Assembly (NCBI GenBank): GCA_045591315.1
Contig: JAZNSN010000007.1
Location: 1-11,794 of the forward strand
Direction: 5' to 3'
Length of the DNA stretch: 11,794 nucleotides
Source of the DNA: HGM04593 sp045591315
Lineage (GTDB): Bacteria; Bacteroidota; Bacteroidia; Bacteroidales; Bacteroidaceae
Under the pieces are notes generated by a model. That model saw only the letters and a program-made list of their open reading frames with translations, did no database searches and was not told the origin of the DNA. The position numbers and the translations under genes are program-made. This document shows, one piece after another, positions 1 through 7,425 of the stretch (position 1 is the stretch's first letter; the number at the start of each line of letters is the position of its first letter).

Positions 1-7
1 CGTTTTG

Positions 8-30
8 GTACTTTTGAGCGACAAAAGTAC
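8..30. repeat. 8-bp perfect inverted repeat at the left edge
   Basis: The arms GTACTTTT (8-15) and AAAAGTAC (23-30) flank the 7-nt loop GAGCGAC. It lies about 140 bp beyond the stop codon of the phospholipase-D-like gene and is read through by either strand. It may be a terminator for that gene or for a gene to the left. It also resembles, from memory, the dispersed gene-end palindromes of Bacteroidetes with CTTTT/AAAAG arms. No copy elsewhere in this window was noticed. Confidence 0.45.
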
Positions 31-171
31 ATGATAGAGCGACAACAAGAAGAATAAAAGATAACTGATTAAGGGTAAAACGAACCTTGGAATAAGATAT
101 CTTGGATAGAAATTAATCGTACATGTACAATATTAACCACAATAATTTCTACAGAACCTATATGATATCTA
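31..171. other. AT-rich intergenic stretch with two 10-bp palindromes
   Basis: This stretch lies downstream of the minus-strand lipoprotein gene and holds no convincing reading frame. It contains two perfect 10-bp palindromes: AAGATATCTT at 94-103 and GTACATGTAC at 119-128. Neither has a long stem or a T-tract, so neither is a convincing intrinsic terminator. They could be protein-binding sites or chance in AT-rich DNA. Confidence 0.35.
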
Positions 172-1431
172 TTAAAGTATAGGAGTCAAAAGGGATGCTG
201 CCCAGTTGCAGAATCTTTTCCACCAGGAGAGAGACTTGTATTTTTCCTTGGTAAGCAGATAGCTCTCTTTTTTATCCAGTTCGATATATCTGTTCAGTTC
301 TTCTGTTTCCTCTTCCCCGAATACGAAGATATTTGCCTCGTAATCGTACCTCAGACTGCGGCTGTTAAGGTTGGCTGAACCGATTGTGCAGTACTTACCG
401 TCAATGCACATTACTTTGGAGTGGTTGAAGCCTCCTGTAAACATGTGGATGTCCGCTCCTTTTTTCATGAGCCTGTACCCAGCACGGAGAGCAACACCCG
501 GAACCATCGGTATGTCGCCTTTTTCCGAAAGCACAATAGACACCTTGACCCCATCCTTCAAGGCTTTCTTTATAGCCTTGCTTATAATAGGGGTAGGCAT
601 GAAATATGGATTAACCAGGACAATACTGTCTTTTGCCGAGTTTATGGCATTTGCATAGGCTCGTCTCAATTGCTTGGGCAATCTGCCCGGCCAACGGTCA
701 ACAATTGCGACCTCACAGCCTTCTGTTCTGTTGTGTTCGGGGTAATACTCCTTGCCGACAATTGTCTCTCCGGTCTCCTTGTGCCACATGTCAAGGAATA
801 TCTTCTGAAGTTCATTGACGGCTTCGCCCTCTACCCTCGAATGCATGTCGCGCCACTCCCCGATTCCTTCAAGACCTCTAAGATAATAGTCGGCTACATT
901 TATACCGCCGATATACCCCACTTTGCCGTCTATGACAACAATCTTCCTATGGTCGCGCGATGTGGAATGGTTAATCCATGGAAATGTTATAGGGTCGAAC
1001 TTTACAATCTCAATACCCTTTGCACGTATTGCTTCAAGATGCTCTTTCTTCAACGGGCGGTCGTTGGACATGTTGCCGAAAGCATCGAACATGGCGCGTA
1101 CCTCTACCCCTTCTTTAGCCTTTTTCTCAAGCAAGGAGATGACGACCTCGTTTATAGAGTCATTGCGGAAGTTGAAATATTCCAGATGAACGTGATGCTT
1201 TGCCTTGCTGATGTCGTCGAGCATACTGGCAAACTTTGCATGTGCCCCGTTCAGAATCTCAACATCGTTATTATAGGTTACAGGGATATTCTCGCTTCTC
1301 AAATAATGCAGAAATGCTGAATCGGAACTTGCATGATGGCTCCTCTCTATTACCACAAAACTGCTGCATGACGAGAGCATGACAGCAACAAGGGCAAGAA
1401 GTATATGTATTCTATAGTATAATGCTTTCAT
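172..1431 (-). CDS. Phospholipase D / cardiolipin synthase-like lipoprotein
   Basis: This 419-residue protein has two complete HKD phosphodiesterase motifs: H161-K163-D168 (HRKIVVID) and H337-K339-D344 (HSKVMCID). Each is followed by the usual glycine/asparagine-rich segment (IGGINVADYY; IGSANLNSRS). Two HKD halves form one active site that transfers phosphatidyl groups, and the second block resembles cardiolipin synthases, so phospholipid head-group transfer or hydrolysis at a membrane is likely. The N-terminus is not the usual pair of transmembrane helices: residues 1-21 form a lipoprotein signal with lipobox LSSC and acylated Cys22. No acidic surface-export signal follows the cysteine, so a periplasm-facing anchor is more likely than surface display. 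Residues 400-419 are aromatic and amphipathic, as in membrane-contacting Cls tails. The ATG at 1431 fits the signal peptide and the promoter just upstream. Family assignment is firm; synthase versus phospholipase is not settled. Confidence 0.9.
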   Translation of the reverse strand: MKALYYRIHILLALVAVMLSSCSSFVVIERSHHASSDSAFLHYLRSENIPVTYNNDVEILNGAHAKFASMLDDISKAKHHVHLEYFNFRNDSINEVVISLLEKKAKEGVEVRAMFDAFGNMSNDRPLKKEHLEAIRAKGIEIVKFDPITFPWINHSTSRDHRKIVVIDGKVGYIGGINVADYYLRGLEGIGEWRDMHSRVEGEAVNELQKIFLDMWHKETGETIVGKEYYPEHNRTEGCEVAIVDRWPGRLPKQLRRAYANAINSAKDSIVLVNPYFMPTPIISKAIKKALKDGVKVSIVLSEKGDIPMVPGVALRAGYRLMKKGADIHMFTGGFNHSKVMCIDGKYCTIGSANLNSRSLRYDYEANIFVFGEEETEELNRYIELDKKESYLLTKEKYKSLSWWKRFCNWAASLLTPIL

Positions 1432-1438
1432 TGTTCAT

Positions 1439-1451
1439 TGCAGAATCTGCA
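1439..1451. promoter_or_regulatory. Operator-like palindrome before the PLD lipoprotein gene
   Basis: The sequence is TGCAGA-A-TCTGCA, with 6-bp perfect arms around one central base. It sits between the predicted -7 element (1453-1460) and the ATG at 1431, where the transcript would begin, so a bound repressor there would block initiation. The position is suggestive, but the repeat is short and no regulator is known. Confidence 0.3.
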
Positions 1452-1452
1452 C

Positions 1453-1484
1453 CAAAGTTATAAAAAAAGGACAAATTCTACAAG
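1453..1484 (-). promoter_or_regulatory. Bacteroidetes-type promoter of the PLD lipoprotein gene
   Basis: On the minus strand the -7 element reads TAACTTTG (complement of 1453-1460) and matches the Bacteroidetes consensus TAnnTTTG. A CTTG -33-like element (complement of 1481-1484) lies 20 nt upstream. Transcription would start near 1446, giving a leader of about 15 nt. This indicates that the lipoprotein gene is not dependent on the sigma-factor operon upstream. Confidence 0.55.
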
Positions 1485-1497
1485 GAATCGCATAATT

Positions 1498-1535
1498 AGA
1501 GAGATGCCGCATGTATTTGACGCATCACTGTCTCT
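1498..1535 (-). terminator. Weak imperfect hairpin after the membrane-protein gene
   Basis: AGAGAGATGC (1498-1507) can pair with GCATC (1522-1526) and TCTCT (1531-1535), leaving a 4-nt bulge (1527-1530). It lies 23-60 nt beyond the membrane-protein stop codon on the minus strand. There is no T-tract, so its role as a terminator is uncertain. Confidence 0.25.
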
Positions 1536-1557
1536 TTTGGAGCAGTTGCCTTGCATC

Positions 1558-2163
1558 TTACATGCCGTTCTTGAGTTCTTCTATCTGTTCCAGAAGAGTT
1601 TCTATCCGGCGCAGTGTCTTCATGTGGATTCTTGTACCTATTACACCTCCTATCACAGCTCCCGCAAGGATGCCCGATATAAAACTCATGTACATAGCCT
1701 TGTCGGGAATGAGGTATAGAGCCTCGTATGCAAAAAGCGAAACCCACACGATGACGAGGGGAACTGCAATCCACACCCAACTTTTATATCTTCTTTTCAG
1801 CTTCAACAGGTCGAATGTCTCTTTCATCAGGTCGAGGCTAAGGTTTCTGTTCCGCATCAGGGCCTTGTGATACATGTAGGTTGCAATTGTGCAGAAAAGG
1901 AGCATTACTACGGTAAATGCCGTAAAATAGAGCGAAAAGCCATATATGCAGTTAATATATGTACAATATACAGCTGCAATAGCGCTAAGGAGCATCTTGC
2001 GTACAGCATTCCTGTTTAGCTTGCTTATGTTTCCTTTAATGGCATTGCGCAGATGCGTTTCATTGACAATCTTCTGCTTGTCAAGTTTCTCCTTCAACAA
2101 AGCCATCTTGGCTTTCATATCATCCAGTTCATCCAGTATCATTCTGTTCTCCATGACAAACAT
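1558..2163 (-). CDS. Coiled-coil, four-helix membrane protein, candidate sigma regulator
   Basis: This 201-residue protein belongs to no family I can name with certainty. Residues 8-35 form a charged heptad-like helix (LDELDDMKAKMALLKEKLDK). Four hydrophobic segments follow at about 57-75, 78-98, 128-148 and 158-177, and a short acidic helix at 183-198 (RRIETLLEQIEELK) ends it. With an even number of membrane segments, both charged ends should lie on the same side, most likely the cytoplasm. The ATG at 2163 lies 2 nt after the stop codon of the ECF sigma factor, so the two are almost certainly co-transcribed and translationally coupled; a second ATG at residue 4 is possible. That position is typical of anti-sigma factors, and proteins of this look recur beside Bacteroidales sigma factors as far as I recall. 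No FecR or zinc-binding anti-sigma motif is visible, so the regulatory role is inference from context. Confidence 0.75.
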   Translation of the reverse strand: MFVMENRMILDELDDMKAKMALLKEKLDKQKIVNETHLRNAIKGNISKLNRNAVRKMLLSAIAAVYCTYINCIYGFSLYFTAFTVVMLLFCTIATYMYHKALMRNRNLSLDLMKETFDLLKLKRRYKSWVWIAVPLVIVWVSLFAYEALYLIPDKAMYMSFISGILAGAVIGGVIGTRIHMKTLRRIETLLEQIEELKNGM

Positions 2164-2165
2164 GT

Positions 2166-2648
2166 TTATTCGTTAGACATCTTTCTTAGTTTCTCGCGTA
2201 TCCTCACAAGGCGCACCGATATGTTCTTTGCACTCACGCCTACAATATCTCCAATCTCTTCGTAGCTCATGTTTTCGAGCCACAACAACACTATTGCCCT
2301 GTCGAAATAACCCAACCGGCTTATCCTTTCCCTGAGAACCCGTATCTGTCTTGTATCGTCGTCGCTGTCCTCAAACAGATTGATTTCCATAGAGAGCGGT
2401 TCGGCCTGTACATGCTTTTTCTTCTTGCGCTCGGCCGTAATGCATGTGTTCAGGCTTACGCGCCATATCCATGTCTTTATATCGCTGTCGCCACGGAATT
2501 TTGCAAAACCGTTCCACATGTTTATCAGTACGTCCTGGAACAGGTCGGCTACCTCTCCGGCATCATTGGAGAACATATAGCACACTGTATATATCGTGCT
2601 TTTATGTCTCTTTACAACCTGTTCGAACTCAAGTTCAAGATTATCCAT
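2166..2648 (-). CDS. ECF-type RNA polymerase sigma factor
   Basis: From the ATG at 2648 this is a 160-residue sigma-70 family protein, a usual ECF length. Region 2 covers about residues 8-75, with the core-binding segment DLFQDVLINMWNGF (35-48) and the -10-recognition helix around KTWIWRVSLNTCI (58-70). A charged linker (about 73-100) leads to region 4, whose helix-turn-helix is at about 108-155 (LENMSYEEIGDIVGVSAKNI). There is no region 1 or 3 and no C-terminal extension. The open frame continues upstream to a TTG at 2711, but that codon lies in the terminator stem of the preceding gene and the added 21 residues do not look like sigma-factor sequence, so 2648 is preferred. The next gene encodes a membrane protein 2 nt away, suggesting an envelope signal. 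I see no convincing promoter in the 60-nt upstream gap. It may use its own ECF promoter. Confidence 0.92.
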   Translation of the reverse strand: MDNLELEFEQVVKRHKSTIYTVCYMFSNDAGEVADLFQDVLINMWNGFAKFRGDSDIKTWIWRVSLNTCITAERKKKKHVQAEPLSMEINLFEDSDDDTRQIRVLRERISRLGYFDRAIVLLWLENMSYEEIGDIVGVSAKNISVRLVRIREKLRKMSNE

Positions 2649-2710
2649 ATAAAGATGCAATTTATCAGTTAGACGCAGAGTGCCATTAAAAACTACAATG
2701 CTAAAATACA

Positions 2711-2744
2711 AAAATCGGCTGAACTTTTAAATTCAGCCGATTTT
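2711..2744 (-). terminator. Rho-independent terminator of the M16 protease gene
   Basis: A perfect 13-bp stem (2711-2723 with 2732-2744; core ATCGGCTGAA/TTCAGCCGAT) closes an 8-nt loop. On the minus strand it lies 17 nt past the protease stop codon and ends in TTTTTG. It separates the protease from the sigma-factor operon, and A/T flanks on both sides would let it work in either direction. Confidence 0.85.
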
Positions 2745-2761
2745 GCAGTATAGTTAAACAA

Positions 2762-5557
2762 TTACTTTTCGGGAACCATCATCAGTTGTATGAAGTTCTT
2801 CTGGTCAACGAGCTTCTTGAGTGTTGCCACGATAGCATCAGATGTTATGGAGTCGGCAGCTTTCTCGTAAGCCTCGTCGTACATCTCTCCGTACTCAATG
2901 TTCTTCTGAAGGTTGTTGAGCCAGTAGGCATTGCTTATTCTTGACTGAGGAATGTTCTTCTTGATATTCTTTATTATCATGTCGAGCTTCTCGGCCGGGA
3001 CACCCTCTGCAAGCAGCTTCTGCATGCCTTCAACAGCCAGCTTTGAAAGCTTCTCGGCACTTTCGGGATTGGTCTCGAATGCAACCTGCATGAGAATTGT
3101 CTCCTTTGGCTCGCGAATGCTCATTGAACCAACGCTTGCTCCGTATGTGCCGCCTTCGCTCTCGCGGAGAGTCTCTACATAAACCATGTCGAGATATAGC
3201 TTTGCCGCATTGAGCAGAACTTCGTTCTCTATGCTGTAAGGCATTTCGGCTGAATATACCTGAATTACAGTTGTCTTAGGAGTCTCCATAGCAACAGCCA
3301 GTTCCTTGATATTCTCGCCTTTTACAATATTCTCGTTGCGGTCGATAACAGATGCTGCGTTGCCGCTTGCCGGAAGAGAAGCGATGTACTTCTCTACGAG
3401 AGGCTTAAGTGTCTCGGCATTCACGTTGCCTACTACATATACAACAGCACCTGCTACGTTGGAGAAGAGTCTCTTGCCTACATTCTCCACATCTGCGATA
3501 TTTGCTTTCTCTACTATTGCACTGCTGATTGCCTGACGACGTTCGTTGTTTCCGTAAAGAACCTTTGCGGCAAATTCCTGAAGCTTAAACTGAGGCTGTT
3601 TCTCAAGATTCGGCAGCATGGCCTTCAACTGGCTGATTCCTACTTGGTATTCATCGTTGTCATAACGAGGGTCAACTATGTTCAGATAAAGAAGCTGCAT
3701 TGCAGTCTCAATGTCCTTTGGAGTTGTAACTGCAGCAACACCATGGCGTGTACCTTCTATCGATACGTTGCAGCTTACGTTCTTTCCTGTAAGCATCTTC
3801 TTCAGCTGCACACCGTTGAACTTTGAAATTCCGCGGTTCTGCTGATAAAGCATCCAGATGTTATCGTCGAATGAAGGGAGCTCAGAAGTCTCGATGAGAG
3901 AACGTCCGCCTTTCATTACAAGCTTGATGCGTACCTCATCGTTCTTGTGTGTCGTTGGCAAGTAAACGACCTTGACTCCGTTGTCAAGACTCCATACCTT
4001 CGAACCATATACACCGTCCTGCTCAGCAGTAACCTTGCCGCCCTTTATTGCCGCAGCATCGAGAAGAGGTTCGTTTGCGCCCTCCTCTACCGGTACGGAA
4101 ATCTCTGATGCCTTCACCTCATTTATTATGGCAACGAGTTCGTTCTCTGAAGGATGCGCAAGACCTTCGCGCTCCGGAGCATTATATATTACAATAAGGT
4201 TCTCGTCTGTTATAGTCTGAGAGAGAATCTGCTGGAATGCAGCAGCCAGCAAGCTGCCGCAAATGGCCTGTGTAAGCTGCAGGTTCATTGACGGGTCCAA
4301 CAAATACTTGTTCTTGAAGAAATTCGCAAGTATGGGCCAAACAAATTCGGCATTCTTGCGGCTTGAAGCTGCTTCCACTGCCTTTTCGGCACGGCTTATG
4401 AGCTCCAGTTTTGCACGCTCGAACTCGCTCACGGTTATTCCGTATCGCTTGATGCGCTCAACCTCGGTATAGAAAGCCTTAAGAGCCTTTTTGCTCTCTC
4501 CATCCTTGAATGATACAGATGACTGCACTGCATCTGTGCCTTCACAAAGAGCCCCGATACCCAAAGAACCGTTCATGAAAGGGGCATCGGCCGAAGCGGT
4601 GATAGCTTCCATACGCTCGTTGAATACGATGCTTATTACAGCCTTCATGATGTCCAATGCGTATGCAGCATCGGTACATGCCATTTCCTTTCGCATTGCC
4701 TGTCCTTTCCATAGCATCTCGATAGAAGAGGATGTTGCCTCTGGGTCTGTCAGGACTGCCACAATAGGTTCTTTATTGTCGGGAATCGGGATTACAGGCT
4801 TCACTGTTGGCTCAGCCGGTGCGGGGATAGAACCGAATGTACTCTTTATTTTCTGCTCCATCATGTCAACGTCAAAGTCGCCTACAACGACAACTGCCTG
4901 CATGTCGGGGTTATACCATTTGCGGTAGAAGTTGACAAGGCTTTCGGGCTTGAAGGTCTTAAGCTGCTCCTCGCCTCCGATAAGTGTACGGCGTGCCATC
5001 TTGGTGTCGCCGAAGTAGAAAGGCAGTGCACGCTCGAAGAGTCTCCAGTTCGCATCGCGGCGTGAACGGCGTTCCTCAAGAATGACACCGCGCTCGGCAT
5101 CAATCTCCTTCGGGTCGCATGTCACGTAGTGTGAATAGTCGTGCAGTACAAGCAGGCAGGAGTCTATGATGCCTTCACGTACAATAGGAATATTGTTCAG
5201 CATATACTGTGTCTGCTCAAAGCCTGTAGAAGCGTTGATATTGCGTCCGAACTCTGCACCGATGCTCTGAAGGTATTCAAGGAGCTTCTTGTCGGGGAAG
5301 TTCTTTGTACCGTTGAAACACATGTGCTCAAGGAAGTGTGCAAGACCGTCCTGGTCGTCCTCTTCCTGATATGCACCTACATTTGTCGCAAGATAGAACT
5401 CTGCACGCTGTGCAGGCTTGTCGTTGTGACGGATGTAATAGGTCAGTCCGTTCTCCAGCTTGCCTACTCTCACGTTCTGGTCGAGAGGCAGAGGAGTCTG
5501 GGCGAATGCGATAATGGCAACGAATGCTGCCGCTATCGAAAAAAAGAATCTTTTCAT
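2762..5557 (-). CDS. M16 (pitrilysin-type) zinc metallopeptidase, exported
   Basis: This 931-residue protein is a full-length, fused two-half M16 peptidase. Residues 1-19 are a Sec signal peptide (cleavage near AFA-Q), so it acts in the periplasm or envelope. The inverted zinc motif is H74-F-L-E77-H78, and the third ligand is E155 in ERGVILEE, 81 residues after H74 as in pitrilysin. The N-terminal peptidase domain is about 25-170, followed by an M16_C domain at about 200-380. The second half (about 510-931) lacks an HxxEH motif and carries the R798...Y805 pair (LRESEGGTYG) that helps bind substrate in the family. Such enzymes degrade short peptides within a closed chamber. The natural substrate is unknown. 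The gene has its own promoter region and terminator and appears monocistronic. The ATG at 5557 is supported by the signal peptide directly after it. Confidence 0.95.
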   Translation of the reverse strand: MKRFFFSIAAAFVAIIAFAQTPLPLDQNVRVGKLENGLTYYIRHNDKPAQRAEFYLATNVGAYQEEDDQDGLAHFLEHMCFNGTKNFPDKKLLEYLQSIGAEFGRNINASTGFEQTQYMLNNIPIVREGIIDSCLLVLHDYSHYVTCDPKEIDAERGVILEERRSRRDANWRLFERALPFYFGDTKMARRTLIGGEEQLKTFKPESLVNFYRKWYNPDMQAVVVVGDFDVDMMEQKIKSTFGSIPAPAEPTVKPVIPIPDNKEPIVAVLTDPEATSSSIEMLWKGQAMRKEMACTDAAYALDIMKAVISIVFNERMEAITASADAPFMNGSLGIGALCEGTDAVQSSVSFKDGESKKALKAFYTEVERIKRYGITVSEFERAKLELISRAEKAVEAASSRKNAEFVWPILANFFKNKYLLDPSMNLQLTQAICGSLLAAAFQQILSQTITDENLIVIYNAPEREGLAHPSENELVAIINEVKASEISVPVEEGANEPLLDAAAIKGGKVTAEQDGVYGSKVWSLDNGVKVVYLPTTHKNDEVRIKLVMKGGRSLIETSELPSFDDNIWMLYQQNRGISKFNGVQLKKMLTGKNVSCNVSIEGTRHGVAAVTTPKDIETAMQLLYLNIVDPRYDNDEYQVGISQLKAMLPNLEKQPQFKLQEFAAKVLYGNNERRQAISSAIVEKANIADVENVGKRLFSNVAGAVVYVVGNVNAETLKPLVEKYIASLPASGNAASVIDRNENIVKGENIKELAVAMETPKTTVIQVYSAEMPYSIENEVLLNAAKLYLDMVYVETLRESEGGTYGASVGSMSIREPKETILMQVAFETNPESAEKLSKLAVEGMQKLLAEGVPAEKLDMIIKNIKKNIPQSRISNAYWLNNLQKNIEYGEMYDEAYEKAADSITSDAIVATLKKLVDQKNFIQLMMVPEK

Positions 5558-5626
5558 GATGTTTATAATTAAAGGTTTTGTCTTTTTGTCGATTTATTTA
5601 TTGTATCGGTTGACATATTTGACGTG

Positions 5627-5634
5627 CAAATTTA
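5627..5634 (-). promoter_or_regulatory. Candidate -7 element of the M16 protease promoter
   Basis: The minus strand reads TAAATTTG, a full match to TAnnTTTG, about 70 nt upstream of the protease ATG. No good TTTG -33 element lies 19-21 nt further upstream, so support rests on the -7 element and its position. Confidence 0.45.
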
Positions 5635-5784
5635 TATAAAACTACAAAAAAATAGATTTAAATAAGGATATTTTATATTCAGCAATGTTAAAATATTTCA
5701 ATTTATATTACATGCAAGATTACAAATAAGCAAAAAGAGCTGAATAAAATGGGACTCGACTGCGCTCCGTTATAAAAATATCAT

Positions 5785-5792
5785 TATCTTCG
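5785..5792 (+). promoter_or_regulatory. Candidate -7 element of the DUF2148-aguA-aguB operon
   Basis: TATCTTCG differs at one base from the common Bacteroidetes form TATCTTTG and lies 38 nt upstream of the operon's first ATG. No clear -33 element is seen; instead a G/C-rich block (5751-5770) occupies that area. It diverges from the protease promoter within the same 273-bp gap. Confidence 0.4.
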
Positions 5793-5830
5793 CAAAAAGA
5801 TATTGAAACAGACTTAAAATATACACAATT

Positions 5831-6370
5831 ATGGTTTTGAACGAAAGAGACATGCGCCACGAGCATGTAATAGAGTGTGCAAAGCAGATGATGACTGCAG
5901 CCAGAACGGCACCCAAAGCTAAGGGCGTAGATATAATAGAGGTGATGATGATAACCGATGATGATATCGTGGCACTTAGCAACGCATTGCATCAGATTGG
6001 AGAGAATCTGGGCCGCGGTGGCCTTATGCGTGATGCCGGCAACCTCCTTGAGGCTGATGCCGTAGTGCTTATTGCATCCCGTGAAGAGGCAATGTGCCTG
6101 AATTGCGGATATTGCGGTTACCCCACATGCGGCGAACGCCCTGCCGGTGTGCCGTGTGCAATGAACACTATTGATGTAGGCATTGCTGTAGGTTCTGCTG
6201 TAGCAACTGCTGCCGACCTCCGTCTCGACACGCGCGTAATGTACTCGGCAGGTTATGCAGCCCTCAAGCTAGGCTGGATGCCCGGATGCAACTACATAAT
6301 AGGCATTCCTGTTAGCGCAAGCTCAAAGAACCCCTTCTTCGACCGTAAACGCAAGACTCCTGCTCAATAA
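5831..6370 (+). CDS. DUF2148 (ferredoxin-like domain) cysteine-rich protein
   Basis: This 179-residue protein matches the DUF2148 family in length and layout. The central block holds five closely spaced cysteines, C89-x2-C92-x2-C95-x4-C100-x8-C109 (CLNCGYCGYPTC...GVPC), with C153 further on. This pattern is typical of iron-sulfur cluster binding, and the family is annotated as ferredoxin-domain. The glycine/alanine-rich stretch at 117-128 (GIAVGSAVATAA) is also typical. There is no signal peptide or membrane helix, so it is cytoplasmic. The biochemical role of DUF2148 proteins is not established. Its stop overlaps the start of agmatine deiminase (TAATG), so the two are translated in a coupled manner. 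That suggests, but does not prove, a role linked to polyamine synthesis. The ATG at 5831 fits the family start, with a -7 element 38 nt upstream. Confidence 0.85.
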   Translation: MVLNERDMRHEHVIECAKQMMTAARTAPKAKGVDIIEVMMITDDDIVALSNALHQIGENLGRGGLMRDAGNLLEADAVVLIASREEAMCLNCGYCGYPTCGERPAGVPCAMNTIDVGIAVGSAVATAADLRLDTRVMYSAGYAALKLGWMPGCNYIIGIPVSASSKNPFFDRKRKTPAQ

Positions 6371-7413
6371 TGGAACAGCAAAAACGACAACTGTTTCTCC
6401 CTGCCGAATGGCACAGACAGCAGATGGTGCAGCTTACATGGCCGCATGAGGGAACAGACTGGAACTATATGCTTGCAGAAGTTGAAGCCTGTTTCCTTGA
6501 GATAGCAAAAGCCATAAGCAAACGCGAAAGAGTGCTTGTCGTTGCGCCCGACACCGATGCTGTCGGCAAACAGCTCGAAGAGGCCGGTGCAAGAATGCAG
6601 AACATCACCCTTTTCCAGTGCGAGACAAATGATACCTGGGCAAGAGACCATGCTTTCATAACACTGCTTGGAGACAACGTCCCTCATTACGTCGATTTCT
6701 GTTTCAACGGATGGGGAAGGAAGTTCGAGGCTTCGCTCGACAATGCAATCAACGGCAAGCTCTACGATGCCGGCATTGTAAAGGGAGAGTATGAAGACTG
6801 CACAAGCCTTGTACTCGAAGGCGGCTCAATCGAGAGTGACGGCAAAGGCACCATACTCACTACTAGCCAATGCCTTTTGGCTCCTCACCGTAACCAGCCT
6901 ATGGAACGCGACGATATAGAAAAGTGTCTGAAACGCATGCTGCATGCCGACCGTGTACTATGGCTCGATTACGGAAATCTCATAGGTGATGATACGGACG
7001 GGCATGTCGATACGATAGCACGTCTGGCTCCTAACGACACAATAGTGTATATGCAGTGTACCGACAAGAATGATGCGCAGTACAACGATCTTGCCGGAAT
7101 GGAAAGGCAGATATCGGAGCTGCGTACAGCCGAAGGGAAACCATACCGCATGCTTGCATTGCCGTCTCCGTCACCAATCCATGATGAGGATGGTGAGCGT
7201 TTGCCGGCTACATACGCGAACTTCCTGGTCATAAACGGTGCAGTGCTCTACCCTACATACGCGCAGCCCGAAAATGATGCAAAGGCAGCAGAGGTTCTGA
7301 AAGTGGCTTTCCCCTCTCTGGAAATTACAGGCATTGACTGCCGGGCACTGATCAAGCAACACGGCTCGCTGCATTGCGTGACCATGCAGTATCCCGACAA
7401 TAGAAAATATTGA
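6370..7413 (+). CDS. aguA: Agmatine deiminase
   Basis: This enzyme hydrolyses agmatine to N-carbamoylputrescine and ammonia, the second step of the arginine decarboxylase route to putrescine. At 347 residues it has the usual length of bacterial guanidine-modifying agmatine deiminases. Visible family motifs are W90-A-R-D93 (WARDHAF), NGWGRKF (113-119), LEGGS (149-153) with E150, GHVDTIARL (211-219) with catalytic H212, and the C-terminal nucleophile C336 in GSLHCVTMQ. The family more often has GGGNIHC at the last site; KQHGSLHC is, as I recall, the Bacteroidales form. There is no signal peptide, so it is cytosolic. The start codon shares one base with the DUF2148 stop. The next enzyme of the pathway lies 12 nt downstream. 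No arginine decarboxylase is present in the window, so agmatine must come from a gene elsewhere or from outside the cell. Confidence 0.95.
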   Translation: MEQQKRQLFLPAEWHRQQMVQLTWPHEGTDWNYMLAEVEACFLEIAKAISKRERVLVVAPDTDAVGKQLEEAGARMQNITLFQCETNDTWARDHAFITLLGDNVPHYVDFCFNGWGRKFEASLDNAINGKLYDAGIVKGEYEDCTSLVLEGGSIESDGKGTILTTSQCLLAPHRNQPMERDDIEKCLKRMLHADRVLWLDYGNLIGDDTDGHVDTIARLAPNDTIVYMQCTDKNDAQYNDLAGMERQISELRTAEGKPYRMLALPSPSPIHDEDGERLPATYANFLVINGAVLYPTYAQPENDAKAAEVLKVAFPSLEITGIDCRALIKQHGSLHCVTMQYPDNRKY

Positions 7414-7425
7414 AATATCCCTGAT

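Noticed and set aside
421..1320. A 299-codon open frame on the plus strand
   Set aside because: It is antisense to the lipoprotein gene, which carries two complete HKD motifs and a signal peptide. Its translation has no recognisable domain and no promoter or start context.
2649..2711. An extended start (TTG at 2711) for the sigma factor
   Set aside because: The TTG lies in the terminator stem of the preceding gene and adds 21 residues unlike sigma factors. The ATG at 2648 gives the normal ECF length.
4491..4928. A 145-codon plus-strand open frame
   Set aside because: It is the complement of the M16 protease coding sequence, serine-rich in the way of antisense frames, with no domain or regulatory signal.
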